Position numbers and translations under genes: made by a program. From the NCBI RefSeq assembly GCF_038396675.1, contig NC_088928.1:52514001-52578000 (forward strand): a stretch of 64,000 nt of DNA, written 5' to 3'. The DNA is from Hydra vulgaris (taxonomy: Eukaryota; Cnidaria; Hydrozoa; Anthoathecata; Hydridae). Position 1 is the first letter of the stretch. Each line of letters opens with the position of its first letter. Below are positions 51,163 through 64,000 of the stretch, piece by piece. Under the pieces are notes generated by a model. It was not told the origin of the DNA and made no database searches. It saw nothing but the letters and a program-made list of their open reading frames with translations.

Positions 51163-51700
51163 GAGCCATTTTCTGTAAGAGCCAGACAATTTTCAAGAAA
51201 AAAAATACTGAAGGTCACCGTTTGAGTTCATTTTCGCATATTTGCTTTGTATAATAGATGCAATTACAAATACAAAATATATTGGTCTAAATATTTGTGG
51301 ATCGGCCAGGGCGGTACTTTGAAATTCGGATAAATTTTAGTCAGCTTGCTTATTTTTCATTATGTCATACTTTAAGAAGCTACAACTAGAACATTTTTTA
51401 TTTTAATATATTTTATCAACTTATTTATAACAGACAAACACAAGTTAAACTAGTTAATTAAAAATTAAATATGAAAAGTTGTTCATTGTCTAAAAATCAT
51501 AGCCTGAAAGTACAATAATTGTAAAAAAGTAATAACATTAAGCAGCCAATTATTAAATAACAAAGCCAACATAGCCACATGGATTTTTTTACACCAGGTG
51601 ATAGCTGTGGATCTAATTTTCCATTAGAAAAATAAAAATGCGCGGGGTTGCATTGGCATCTCAAAATATAAGCCATGAAAATCAAGTCTTTGAAAAAAAA
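51163..51700 (-). repeat. left inverted repeat of the TTAA element
   Basis: Inverse of 56010-56518. Landmarks: CATTATGTCATACTTTAAGA, CAAAGTACCGCCCT (inverted) and AATGCGCGGGGTTGCATTGG near the inner end. Confidence 0.85.
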
Positions 51701-53415
51701 TACAATAATTTCAAATTGTTTTTGGGGTTTTATAAAAAATATCAAGCCTATAATAATTGCTTTTAACAAATTTAAAAGCAATTGACAAAAATGATACCCA
51801 CATTAATTTATTTTTGATTGCCTTCAAAACAATACACTTCCTCGGTGCAATGTTATTGAGGATATTGATTAAAAAATTAATTGCTAATTACAGTATTATG
51901 GCCCTGCGTTGAGTATTGAGAAACTGTATAAAAAACTCACCTTTATCGAAACACAATAAATTTGCTAGAAGAATAATAAAGAAAACAAACACATTGCAAA
52001 TAAGTCAACTTTGTCTGCTATTGCATTTTCTTTTTCGGATAATTGTTGGTAAGAAAGAATTTGGAATTAACTTTTAGTTTTGTATGATATGTTTATTTTT
52101 TATAATAATTTCTAAATTTAATGGATATTTTATTTACGACTGTTTTCTTTATTTTCAATTTTAGAACTTAACATAATTAACTATGAAGAATGCACTTTGA
52201 ATCAACAAGGTGATTGTAATTCTTATAAGCGGTACCATAATGTAATTGAAGGCTTATTCACCAGCGAACAGTTGGATAGAGATGTGTCAAAGCACTTTAC
52301 AAGTTTAAAACTGAATGCGACAAATCATGAATGGAATGAGCTAAATCTTATCGAAAATATGCTTATGAGAAGTTTAAATAAAAGTGAAAAATTATGTGCA
52401 TATCACAAGTTCACCAATGGTATCGGGTGGAAACCGTCTAAAAAGTGTGGGCATCCTAATCATGATTAAAACGAAAAAAAGCACCAAATACACGCTCAGT
52501 TTCCATAACCTTGTTAACAACAGTATTTAAAATGTATAAAATAAATCTTCCCATTGGCACTGTTATGTGTCATTCTCATTTAAACGCAGTGCGAAATTAC
52601 AACAAAGGCACTTCTAATCTACCAGAACATAACCAAGATTTTGATGATTTTGATCAGAACTATATCCCAGAAGAGATTGTTATTCATGACAATGTTTTAA
52701 ACCCAAGTAGTGAATCTAAAGTGAAATTATCTAAACATTTGGACGCAAGCCCAGTACGATTTCAAATAAGTAAAACATCAGTAGGTATGCTAAGCAAAGA
52801 TACTAAGAAATACCTAAAGCGAAAACATCAACAATATTTAAACGCACCCACAAAGAGATTTGCTGAAACAGTACCTCCCACACAGTCAGACAACTTTATA
52901 TCCATATTGCATAATGTTGCTGCCGAAAAAGAGAAAGTAGTTCCGATTGAGTTAGGTCAATATGTTACCTTGTACAAAGAAAGCGATTCTTTGAGCCAAA
53001 CTGTAGTTATATCACTATAGATCATCATATTTTTTCAAGACACTATTATTAATGCTTTTGGATGCTCTAGATACAAAGTGGATCAAGCCAGAAAATGACA
53101 AGCATTCAGTCATGGACTAGTTTTACCCAAAAAAGTTAAGTTCAAAAGGAGTAAACTTAACATTCAAAAGTGTGAACATTTCTTGGACTTTGTGTTTATG
53201 AGTGGTTTGTTGCAAGATGTTGCATATGGTATGACCAAAGTAAAGTTTGATAGTGGAGAAGAACAGAAAATACCACATGATATTCTTACAACAAAGTTTA
53301 GCCACACAATAACTTTTTATCTTCAAAGCTGCAAAAGAAATGGTTAATTTAATAATTAATTTTTATTATTTTAGTCAAAATTATTAAATATAAGTAGTTT
53401 AATTAATAAAAAATT

Positions 53416-53751
<336 letters not shown>

Positions 53752-53850
53752 CTGTTGTATGATTTTTTATTGAAAATACTAAACTCTTGATTGTTGTAGA
53801 GTGCTCAATATTTAAGAAAATATATATTTTTTCAAAAACAGAGCGTTTTA

Positions 53851-54306
53851 TAATTATAACTAAATTATAGAAAAAACAACTTTTAATGGAACTTAAAGTT
53901 TCATGCCTATCGGCAAGCATCAGCCATGAAGTACAAAATCAAAAATATAAATAACCGTTTAAAAATTACAAACTACGGTAGAATGAGTTCTGACGTTATA
54001 TTACAAGAAGACGTAATGGAAAACTAATCTCCGCTATCAAATAATGAAAGGAGAAATTTATTTTTGTGTCTGCATTTAGAACTAATTCGCCTCTTTTGTT
54101 TAGCAGATTGTTCCCTTTGTAAAATAATATTTCAAATTTCTCATTTAAACAAAGCTTACAAATTTTTGACGCAGGATTTCTACCGTAGTTTGTAATTTTT
54201 AAACGGTTTTTTATATTTTTGATTTTGTACTTTATGGCTGATGATTGCCGATAGGCATGAAACTTTAAGTTCCATTAAAAATTGTTTTTTCTAAAATTTA
54301 ATTATA

Positions 54307-54310
<4 letters not shown>
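53851..54310. mobile_element. fold-back MITE with 133-bp inverted arms
   Basis: Left arm 53851-53983 (TAATTATAACTAAATTATAG to AAACTACGGTAGAA) and right arm 54178-54310 are inverse copies with few differences; the core between them is about 195 bp. Landmark inside both arms: CATGCCTATCGGCAAGCATC or its one-base variant. No coding capacity. It lies inside the gene of the TTAA element, so it inserted later. Confidence 0.88.
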
Positions 54311-54561
<251 letters not shown>

Positions 54562-56009
54562 GTTTTAGCCTCCTTGTTTCCGTGCTTGCACGGGTTGGAC
54601 GTTTCTCATAATGCCCTTTCTCCAACATACATGGTCTTGAACATCTTCTTTCCTTGAATGAAGACACTAACCTGCTTCCACAAATTTGGATCCATTTCAA
54701 GCCAGCCAGATGGGATATCTAGTATATTGAAAAACCTCATGATGTTTGTAGATACTAAGTCCACAAGCTTGAGTGATTGGTTGTTCAAACAACTGGGGGG
54801 CGTTTGGGAGGATTTTGATAAGAAGCACTTTTAGATTTTCTTATGCTCAAAGCTGCGTGCTGTATAAATACTTTATGGAAGGTGAACAGATAGGTAAGAA
54901 AATAAGTCCTGACCAGGTGGAGAAGTTACTTCATAAAGATTTTGATCACCGCCAATATGTTACTTCGCAGCAGCTTAAATCTTTGTTTTCAAGATGGGCA
55001 GTATAAAGCAGGGACATTAAAAAAAAGATTGAAAAAGCAAGCAATCAGTCAACTGAAGAAGAAGAACTGAATGATAGAACTTATTATGACAACGATGATG
55101 GTCAAAATGCTAAAAATAACAATCAAGATAATGAAAATGAATTTGGAATGGCAATACAAGAGCAGGTTAATATTATAATATATTATAAAAGAATTTAAAA
55201 TATAATATTGACATTGATAGCTAACTTTTGATATCAGTTTAAAATTTTTTTTGTTATCACTGCATTTTTTATTCAGGTGGATTTTGTTATCGATAAGCTA
55301 GCTGCGTATAAGAGAGACAGTTGGATGGCTGTGGAACAAAATAACATATTTTACCCTAGTATAGTTACAAAGGTAATTTATTTTTATTTAATTTCTTCTG
55401 CAATACCACGTTTAAAAGTTGTTTTATTTAAATGTTGTTATTCAATTAAACAAGTTGTTTCACTGTTTAGATTGATGAGAATAGCGTAAGTGTTTCGTGG
55501 ATGGAATATGTAGCAGCATGTGACAAAAACTGTTTCAAATGGCCAGCTGCAGAGAAAATCCTTAACTACAAGGAAGATAAAATTTTATGTCAAATTGTGC
55601 CACCAATTCCAATAAACCCAAGATCATATTTTACTGTGCCTGCAAGCGACTTTGATAAAGCAAACGTTAATTAGCATACTTCTTCGTAGGAAATAAGTAC
55701 ATTATTTGTTATTTAATTCATTCTACCACATATTTAGTAGTTTTATATAATGTTGCAAAGTATTTACAGAATATATAAAAACAATTGAACTAAACTTTCT
55801 ATTTAATAAATGAATGATTATGAAATGTAATAGTAATTATTATGAAAAATATCATATTGTTATATTTTTTCAAAATGATTTTTTTAAAGAGTAAGTTAAG
55901 ATTGCACGTAAAATTTTTTTGTATGTTGCAGTCAACACTTTTATAAACACATTTCTAATTACATATTTTTCAAAACCTTTGGCTTTAGTTTTTATAGCGG
56001 TCTTAAGGT

Positions 56010-56518
56010 AGAAAAGGTTTTTCAAAAACATGATTTTTACGGCTTGTATTTTGAGATGCCAATGCAACCCCGCGCATTTTTATTTTTTTAATAAAAGATT
56101 GGATCCACAGCTATCATCTGTGGTAAAAAAATCCATGTGAGCTATGTTGGCTTTAATAGTAACGGCTTCTTAAAGTTTGTACTTTTTACAATTATTGTAC
56201 TTTAAGGCTATGATTTGTAGACAATGAACAACTTTTAATTTTTCTAGTTAAACTTGTGTCTGTCTGTTATAAATAATTTGATAAAACATATTAAAATGTT
56301 TCAGTTGTAGCTTCTTAAAGTATGACATAATGAAAAATAAGCAAATTGACTAAAATTTATCCGAATTTTAAAGTACCGCCCTGTCCGAACGACAAATATT
56401 TAGACCAAAATATTTTGTATATGTAATTGCATCTATTATACAAAGCAAATATGCTAAAATGAACTAAATCAGTGACAACTAGTATTCGCAACTGTCTGGT
56501 TCTTACAGAAAGTGGCTC
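56010..56518 (+). repeat. right inverted repeat of the TTAA element
   Basis: Inverse partner of 51163-51700, same landmarks in reverse order, ending TGGCTC before TTAA. Confidence 0.85.
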
Positions 56519-56522
56519 TTAA

Positions 56523-57597
56523 GCATATTTCTTAAGATATGCTTATTGCAATACTTTTTGAAAACATGTGCGATCTTGTAAGTTTTGTAAGCGAGACACA
56601 AAAAATCTTTTGTTCTGATACATATATATAGGTTTTTGATTTATGATACATATTTTGCATAGATATTTTTACATAGATTTATGATACAGATTTTGCTTTA
56701 GATCACAAAAACTTCATTAAATAGTTTTCATGCACTTTCGAAAATCTTAGTATTAGTTGAACTGCGCTCATAAACATCTGTAATATAATACAAGCTGAGG
56801 CTCGACAATATGTTTAAATATGCTTATTTTTTTATAAATCTGAGCCTCCATATGCTTATATGCAATATCCTTATAAAAAAGAAAACATGTATTCATTCAT
56901 CGAAAAGTTTTGATTTAAAAAGTATGAAAGTTCAATAAAAAAAATATACATTTTTTTTTAATATTAACATCATATAATTTTAAATTTTTATGTATTTTTG
57001 TTTTTGGCTTTAATATACATCTATTTTCAAATATATTTTCTTATTTACAACTTATGTGCATAACTTTGATTTAATTTTGAAACATGCGGATTGGTTGTTT
57101 GCAGATCGAAATGTACGTATGACCCCGTGAAATACTTGGATTTGTCTTTTACCTTGTCCCTGGCTTTGAAACTCTCGTCCTTGTTCTTGGCCTTGGAACT
57201 TGTGGCTTTTTTGTTTTAACATATAAAACTTTATATTTAGTTTTAAAGTTTTAAATTATATATTCAATTTTATATTTTCAACAAAATTTTTGTTCACTAC
57301 ACTCTATGGTTTATTTTAATATATAATTTTTTGGCAAATTTAGAAGAATATACTTTTTTTGGCAAAAAAAAAAAATTTGGGTCCAACTTTTTATAGCCTC
57401 TCCATATTTTAAAAATCACAACTTTAAAATTCCATAACTTTTGAAATACTTGACCTACTAAGATAATATTATTATTTTTAGAAAATTCAAAATTAGAGGC
57501 ATATATTTTTTTATTTTAAAATTTCAAAATTTTCTCACATCCCTATCATATATAAACTTTATATGGTTGTTATATAATTTATATATTGACAATATAT
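56523..57597. other. AT-rich DNA without gene
   Basis: Contains a CCTTG-rich degenerate repeat at 57150-57215 related to 50735-50850. No coding block is visible. Confidence 0.45.
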
Positions 57598-57669
57598 ATA
57601 CCCAGGACAAAAAAGAGAGCAAAGTTTCTCAAACTCCAGAAACTTTGCTCCCTTTTTCGTCCTGGGTAT
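57598..57669. repeat. hairpin capping the 5' broken end of the hAT fragment
   Basis: ATACCCAGGACAAAAAAGAG and the rest of a 32-bp arm, loop CAAACTCC, then the inverse with two mismatches. The right arm is genuine hAT coding sequence (SLFRPGYVP), the left arm is its inverted copy; transposon homology is not seen further left. Confidence 0.93.
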
Positions 57670-58730
57670 GTCCCACCAAGCCGAAAGAAACTGGGTGGAG
57701 ATCTATTAAATGAAGTCTATGATGATCTGTCAGCTGATATAAAGAACGAACTGGAAACCAAAGACACGTTGGTAATTTTTCAAGATGGATGGTCTAGTAT
57801 TCAGAATGACCCAATAATTGCTCACTCATTTTATGATGGAAAAAAGAGATATCAGTACAACATAGTTGACTCAGGATCAGAAAAAAAAACTGCAGAATAC
57901 TGCTTCAAAATCATCAATGAGGCTATAGTTAGCATAAAAAATGATTATAATAAGTTTGTATTTGCTGTCTGTACTGACAATGAAGCTAAGATGAAGAAAA
58001 TGAAAGAGCTGATCAAACAAGAGTATCCTGATATGTTAACATATGGCTATAATGCACACTATATGAATTTGGTACAGAAAGACATTGGCAATTCTTTTTC
58101 AACAATTCTAAAACAGGTTGTGGAAGTTCAGAAATATTTTAGAAATGTGCATATGGCCCATGGTTTGTTAAAGGAAAAAGGTGGATGCATGCCTCAGGTG
58201 CCAAATGAAACACGCTGGAACTCTCAAGTTGCCTGCATTGAGACATACCAGAAAAATTATAACTTCTACGTGGAGATCTATGGAGAGAAGATGGAAGATT
58301 TTCCAGCCAATATTGGAAGAATAATTGAGCCATCAAACGTGAGGCAAGTCGTCTTCTTAGTCAAATGAAAAAATTGGGGATTGCCTTATACAAGATGCAG
58401 AGTGATTCTTATCATCTCTCTGACGCAGTTCATATCTGGTATTCATTGATAATGGATGAAGAGCTATCCATATACTATAATGCAATAAAGAAAAGATTTT
58501 AAGATGCTGTACAACCCTTTCATGTTTTGGCCTATATAACTGACCATCGCTATGTAGATGATTACAAAAGCTTCATTGATAATGATAATGAAAACAGTGC
58601 AAAACAATGGTTAGAGGACAGGAACCCTGATTTCTTGGGTTTACTATACAAGTTTTACTTGAAGGACAGGGAGGTGTTCCCCAAGCAAATGTTCTCAGAA
58701 TCACTGAAGGTGATTCTGAGAACATTTGCT
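57640..58730 (+). pseudogene. hAT transposase fragment with DUF659-type core
   Basis: The reading starts LCSLFRPGYVPPSRKKLGGD then LLNEVYDDL, continues VIFQDGWSSIQNDPIIAHSF (Asp of the RNase H-like core) and FAVCTDNEAKMKKM, then YGYNAHYMNLVQKDIGNSF, VPNETRWNSQVACIETY. A shift near 58345 leads to RLLSQMKKLGIALYKMQSD and SYHLSDAVHIWYSLIMDEEL. TAA lies at 58501, and a last piece reads YITDHRYVDDYKSFIDND and NPDFLGLLYKFYLKDREVFP. N-terminal zinc finger and C-terminal dimerisation domain are missing. Both broken ends are capped by hairpins. Confidence 0.85.
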
Positions 58731-58786
58731 AAGTAACGATTTTTCATACTACTTACCAATAAGTAGGTAAGTAGTATGAAAAATCG
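58684..58786. repeat. two adjacent hairpins capping the 3' broken end of the hAT fragment
   Basis: Hairpin 1: arms 58684-58704 and 58710-58730 (AGCAAATGTTCTCAGAATCA...), 5-nt loop, perfect; the left arm is hAT coding sequence, the right arm its inverted copy. Hairpin 2: arms 58737-58757 and 58766-58786 (CGATTTTTCATACTACTTAC...), 8-nt loop, perfect. Confidence 0.95.
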
Positions 58787-59238
58787 ATTTAAACTTTAGT
58801 ATAACCATCTAAATTCTGTAAAAATTCTATTTCTATTATTTAAGTGTAATTTATATTTGTTTTAGTTTATTCTTGATTATCCCAGAGGAAGTGTTTAACT
58901 GGAAATCTGTCAAAAACATCTAAAAAGCTGACAAAAATTGAAACTTATTGTAATAATAAAACAAAGTAAAATTATGTAAGGAGAATTTCATTTACAGTTC
59001 TTTAATTTATTAAATCTTCCTTGTAAAAGCTCCTTTCAATAAATAAAAATAACTATAACCATGTGTTTTTAATTATTATTTTGAAAAAAATTAAATGTTT
59101 AAAGATAGTTTGAATGCAAAATATGTATTATGTCTTTCATTTTCTAAGCAAAAGAAGCTATTTAAAAAAAACAACAATAAAACCCAGTGGGCTAGGTTTT
59201 TTTTAAAAAAACCCGGGTTTTTTGGTATATACTATGTA
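58787..59238. other. AT-rich DNA without gene
   Basis: Nothing recognisable between the hairpins and the large palindrome. Confidence 0.45.
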
Positions 59239-59347
59239 TACTGTATATAATATGACAGTATACACTATTGTATATGTGCATACTATACATAGTCTATGTA
59301 TAGTATACACATATACAATAGTGTATACTGTCATAGTATATACAGTA
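59239..59347. repeat. palindrome with 54-bp arms and a 1-nt centre
   Basis: TACTGTATATAATATGACAG through ACTATACATAG is followed by a single T and the inverse, with two mismatches in 54. A third partial copy of one arm (CAGTATACACTATTGTATAT) follows at about 59342-59362. Confidence 0.95.
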
Positions 59348-59364
59348 TACACTATTGTATATAT

Positions 59365-59843
<479 letters not shown>

Positions 59844-59862
59844 TTAGGGTGGGGCATAAAAC

Positions 59863-60441
59863 ACCAAAGTCATTAAAAAAAATACCATAATAGTTTTTCT
59901 CGTTCCTTTTGATATGTGTATTAACAAAATGTAATTTGTTTTTTTTAAGGAATGTCCTATGGTTGGTCCCAGCAGTCCGAAAGTTAGAAAATTTATAATT
60001 TTTGTAAATAATAAGGGGGGCAGGGTCACTTACAAATATTTTAAAGATATCTTAAGGGTTACTTTTGTAGCCTGTTATATCTATTTTTAGATTATGTTTT
60101 GTTTTATTGCAAAAGATAATGGAAATGGTCAGCCCTACCCATTAAAATACATGATGTTTAAATTTGAGAGGTAGAGGAGGGGGGTCGTATAAATATTTTT
60201 TCCTACATATTTTAAATAAAAAATATTTTTAAATTTGCATTTATTTTTTAAAGAAAGATTATTTTAAAGTTTTCAACCAAAATTTTTTTTCTGTTGTCTG
60301 AAATTTTACCCGATGATCTGCAACAAATAATAAATTTGTTCGGCTATCTTCTTCGTTTCGGAAAGTTTCAATGAAGTCTTGACCAAGTTTAATAGCACGT
60401 TCTGCACTATCATTTACAACAAGAAGAACAGTGACATAATT
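59863..60441. other. 3' untranslated end of the transposase-like gene; possible element tip
   Basis: Directly after the (TA)n array the sequence TTAGGGTGGGGCATAAAACA begins abruptly. Its GC-rich first bases look like a transposon tip, but no inverted partner was found near 62.4 kb. No other coding segment is visible. Confidence 0.4.
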
Positions 60442-62420
60442 TTAAAATCTAATGTAACCCGAAAATTTTTCCCAGTTTGATGAACTGATTTTAAGCCATT
60501 CTGTCTCATGTAATGTCATTTTTAATAAATCAAATAAAAACCAGCTTTCAGGACCAATAAAATCTTCAATATTTTTAGTTTTTTTTTTTTCATTGTCAGT
60601 AAAAATTTCGGAATTCAGTTTCCCCATCTTATAACTGGTGGGCTTCGCTGTTTGAGCTAATTTAAGAGCTAATTTTTGTAGCTGATCTACAGATAAACAT
60701 TTATCAGCAAGACACATAACCACAAATCTTTCATTTAAATACCAATTGTGCTTTTTAAGTGATTTCAGTACGGCTTCTGCTGGTTTGAAACTAAATTCAG
60801 AATAATGTATCATTTCATTAATAGCTTTTAGATCTAAAGAAGGTGCTATGGCAGGGATAGGAGCTTTAATAAACCATGGAACATAAAATAGTGCTGTAAA
60901 TGAAGCAATTTCATAAATCAGCTTTCCCTCTTGCAATGATATTATGTTAGGACATAAGTTACTGAATTGTGGCTGAAGAAGATCATATGTTAAATAATAA
61001 GCTCCCTGTGCCATAAACCTGGCATGATGCAAAGCCATTGGAAATCTAAATTGAAATTTTGTTACTTTGCCACCTAACCAAAGAACTGCTAATTGTATAA
61101 AATACTGGTAGTCATTTCTTGGAAATATATCATTATCTAGGCAATTTTGAAGGAATGTTAATGATTCAGAAGCCTAAATTTCAAAAAACTTTATTATTAA
61201 AACTTATAATTAAACACATTAATCTAAATAGGACAATTAAACCAACCTGCTTTTCCAAAAAAGATATAATTTTCAAATCGTTTTAGGTTATCATAATTTA
61301 TCTTCTTTTCAAGAATCGATTTCCAATTACCCTTCACCCTATCAAATAACTCAGTCTTAGGGTCCACTTGTTTTACCACCAGTAAGAACATTTGAAAAGT
61401 GCTAAAATATATTTATTTCAAATCATTTAAATAAATTTTATTAATAAAGCATTTAATTCATCAAGAAATATTAATAATTAAATATATAAATAAATATAAA
61501 AATATTATATTATTTTTTCAATATTTACCTTAATATGTAATTCATAAACGTGATGACGACAAGCCATCCAAATTAAAGCTTTTCCTCTCCACAGCACAAT
61601 AAGAGTACAGACTCCTTTTAGCCAACCAGTATTTGTAACTGTGGTGTCAAAGGAAAGACAATCAACATAGTCAAATAGTTCCCAGTCTTGTAAAGTTTTT
61701 TTGATTGCTTTCCCAAAAGCATTAGCAGTGCCATCTTTCACAATTAAAATACCCAAAAGTTGGGATTCTGAGAGATCTAGTGAACTGATTAGTAAAGCTA
61801 CTCTTTCAACTTTTCTTTACCAGGTTCTTTCATTTCTAACATAATTTTTTGGTCAAAATGCACAGTAAGACTTTTACCCTTAGCCAATGTAATAAAGTTG
61901 TCTTTAATATTACAGGCAGTTTTTCTTATACTTAATTTTTTCTGCCTCAAAATACTTCGTTTAGAAATAGAAAAATCATCTGTCGTTCCAGAACTATTAT
62001 TTATAAGAGAAGCAAGAGTTGCACTCTGTGCAGTCGAACTTATTCCATATCGTGATGCTGTTGGAGCTAAATCTTTTCCTATATTTTTTGGAACGATAAG
62101 AGGAACAGCGTTAGATTTTCTAATTTTTCTAGAAGGCTGTAGATACTCTTCACCTTGGTTATCATTTAAAGTATTAAAAATTTTTGTTTTGTTTTCATAT
62201 TTCTCAGTAACCCACTCTTTCTGTTTTCTTATGGACTCTTTTGTTTATTTGATTTCTTATTTTCATTTCTCTTTTTGTTTTGTTTTTCACAAATTTTTGT
62301 GAAATTTTATCTTTACCCAACATTTTCTGAACACGCGCTCCTTTCTGGTCGTTAAGAAAATCTGCATCTTCTCTTCTAGTTTTTGTATCTTTATTTTTAT
62401 CTTTCATAATAATACCTTCA
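60442..62420 (-). pseudogene. unclassified transposase-like gene with introns, few lesions
   Basis: Exon 1 (about 62420-61529) starts with a Lys/Arg-rich part (KDKNKDTKTRREDADFLNDQ), then QPSRKIRKSNAVPLIVPKNI, SESQLLGILIVKDGTANAFG, DYVDCLSFDTTVTNTGWLKG and IWMACRHHVYELHIK. Exon 2 (61401-61247) has LFDRVKGNWKSILEKKINYD. Exon 3 (61173-60442) has SLTFLQNCLDNDIFPRNDYQ, GGKVTKFQFRFPMALHHARF then MAQGAYYLTYDLLQPQF, and runs unbroken to TAA. Introns have GT/AG borders. Lesions are one-base shifts near 62240, 61815 and 61365. Similar proteins recur, from memory, in Hydra and aphid genomes. FDTT and ACRHH would suit an RNase H-like core; that is an inference. Confidence 0.6.
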
Positions 62421-62439
62421 CAACTCTTTTGACTTACAT

Positions 62440-62503
62440 CAAATGTAATAAAGTTGTCTTTAATATTACCGGCAGTTTCTTATACTATATATATATATAT
62501 ATA
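62440..62503 (+). repeat. displaced copy of the element's own coding segment, plus short (TA)n
   Basis: AATGTAATAAAGTTGTCTTT through GGCAGTTT...CTTATACT repeats 61887-61930 in the same orientation with two or three changes, then runs into a short TA array. It marks a duplication at the 5' end of the transposase-like gene. Confidence 0.8.
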
Positions 62504-62969
62504 AGATATAAGTGTAGATAAGATAGAATAAGATGTAAGATATAAGAAAGAGATAATAATAGATATAAGATAAAATAGAAGAAATGGCTATATAGTTGTA
62601 TATAGAAATGGCTAAAAAGTTGATCCAACAAACTACAGACTTATTTCCATCTCCTCTGTACCTAGTGAAAAGAGGTAAAAAAGATCAAAAAGAAAGGTAT
62701 GCCTAAATTAATACCTAACAATCTTCTCTCCAAATGTCAACGTGTCAGCAAAAAAAACTTGTGCTTAAAATCTACTTGAAACTATGGGTTTTTTGATCTA
62801 CAAGGCATTGTGTAAGCAACCTGTTAATTATTTGACAAAGTTCTACACAAAAATAAAAGTTACTTAAAAAGGTTGAATTGTATAGAATTTGTGTCAAAGT
62901 CTAAAATTGTATAAGTACTTAACTTTACAACAGTACACAACGTGTCTTCCTTGGTAACGTTTCATTATA
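62504..62969. other. AT-rich DNA without gene
   Basis: Starts with ATAAGATATAAG-type imperfect repeats (62503-62575). Nothing else is visible. Confidence 0.45.
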
Positions 62970-63118
62970 ATGATTTTACGGGGGGTTGTTGGGAGCGTTA
63001 AACCCTCCCAAAAAAGATGATTTTCAAGTTATAGTTGGTTTTTTCATGAATTAAGTCGGCTCTTTGGCTAATGAGGACTCACCCCACCTCTCATTTTAAT
63101 TTTAGAATTGCCTCTGGA
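62970..63118 (-). repeat. partial copy of the MITE at 43808-44083
   Basis: Inverted relative to the first copy: GATTTTCAAGTTATAGTTGG and the end AATTGCCTCTG (tip CAGAGGCAATTCTAAAATTA read inverted) correspond. The opposite tip is missing. Confidence 0.6.
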
Positions 63119-64000
63119 AACAGATTATCTGTGACATTCCGCAATGCTAACTATATTATTATTTGTAATCTATTTCTACCAGAACACATTAGCAGAAAAA
63201 GGATTTAAAAAGTTCTCAGTGTAGTTAACATTTCAGAAAACAAACTTTGTCTGCAAACCGACTTTTATAAGTTGTTCGATTGGATTCAAAAATAGCTCAT
63301 GCAAGTTAATTATCAAAAAATTTTAACTCATGCACATTAGTCAAACTAAATCTGTTCTTTATATCTATTTTATTGAGGAAAATATCTCAAAGAGCGTACC
63401 AAAAAAATCCAGCCAATATCAACAATGTTAAAAAAAGACCTTCAACTTTCTGATGATCTAAATTACAAGAGTGAAGGACTTAACGCTGCTGCTTAGGCAA
63501 ATAAATTTTAAGGTGTTTTAAAACAAACCTTTGTTTGCAGAAAAGTAAAAATTTAGTAAAACCTCAACACAAATTAGTTCGTCTAGTGGATGCTATCATT
63601 GCCTGGTACCCTCACATTAAAAAAGGCATTAATGCAATTGAACAAACTAAACATTGTGTCACGAAAATACCTCATGAATTGAAACAACACTACAAAACAA
63701 GATGTGCTAAAATTTGCCTATTTTTACTTAGTGACAGAATAGAGCGTGCTGATTAAATCCAAAAACTCAAATTAAAAAAATAATGATTTGATCAATCGAT
63801 ATATTAAATCCTTATCCATCCTCTTATTTATATTCATTGTAAACGTTTTCGTGGCGAAATCTGTAATAACTGTCTCGCTCAATATAACTTTTTAAAAATC
63901 GATTTGCAAACAAATGAAACTCCCTGCCCGACAATATTTCCAATGTCTCTAATATTGACAATTTAAAGCATAAACTAGACCAGCAAACTGTATAATTACC
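63119..64000. other. AT-rich DNA with one weak open frame
   Basis: 63535-63756 (plus) could encode KSKNLVKPQHKLVRLVDAII and KHCVTKIPHELKQHYKTRCA, without recognisable motifs. A following frame near 63830 reads YIHCKRFRGEICNNCLAQYN with paired cysteines. They could be pieces of one relic that continues beyond the window. Function unknown. Confidence 0.25.

Overview
The window is eukaryotic, extremely AT-rich and almost entirely built of transposable elements and simple repeats. Coding blocks are split by short introns with GT/AG borders, there are no operons, and a dozen long (TA)n arrays occur. The element mix (Academ-like, Hsmar1-type mariner, Tc1, hAT of several kinds, RAG1/Transib-like, Tx1-like and CR1-like LINEs, MULE-like) and the laminin-G-like repeat gene fit a cnidarian, most likely a Hydra-type genome. 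The organism is an inference from sequence character; no species is proved.

Layout: 0.9-6.7 kb is a decayed Academ-like DNA transposon (minus strand) between inverted repeats. 10.1-12.3 kb holds LINE remnants. 12.9-20.8 kb is an unrecognised multi-exon gene family (plus strand). One of its introns received a Tc1 element (14.5-16.6 kb) and an intact Hsmar1-like mariner (16.7-18.0 kb), both sitting in (TA)n. 21.2-24.6 kb has two LINE fragments and a RAG1/Transib-like transposase relic. 25.7-28.2 kb, 31.4-34.0 kb, 36.2-38.7 kb and 57.6-58.7 kb are four different hAT elements; the second has a perfect 8-bp target duplication. 39.1-39.75 kb is a fold-back element made of a 126-bp higher-order repeat. 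40.6-43.7 kb is the best candidate host gene: phase-1 exons each encoding a laminin-G-like repeat, with lesions in two exons. 45.1-45.9 kb and 47.8-50.1 kb are relics of an uncharacterised family and a FAR1/MULE-type gene. 51.2-56.5 kb is a TTAA-flanked element with about 0.5-kb inverted repeats around an unrecognised multi-exon gene. 60.4-62.4 kb is another transposase-like gene with introns.

Almost every gene is broken by single stops or one-base shifts, so the genes do not form a pathway. The mariner transposase is the only plainly complete coding sequence.

The most unusual signal is structural. At least thirteen short, near-perfect hairpins (arms about 16-54 bp, loops 0-12 nt) are scattered through otherwise unique DNA. 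Several lie exactly at the broken ends or deletion junctions of transposons, and three times two hairpins stand next to each other. In at least two cases one arm is original coding sequence and the other its inverted copy, which suggests fold-back (template-switch) repair. The second most interesting item is the TTAA-bounded element with an unrecognised gene.
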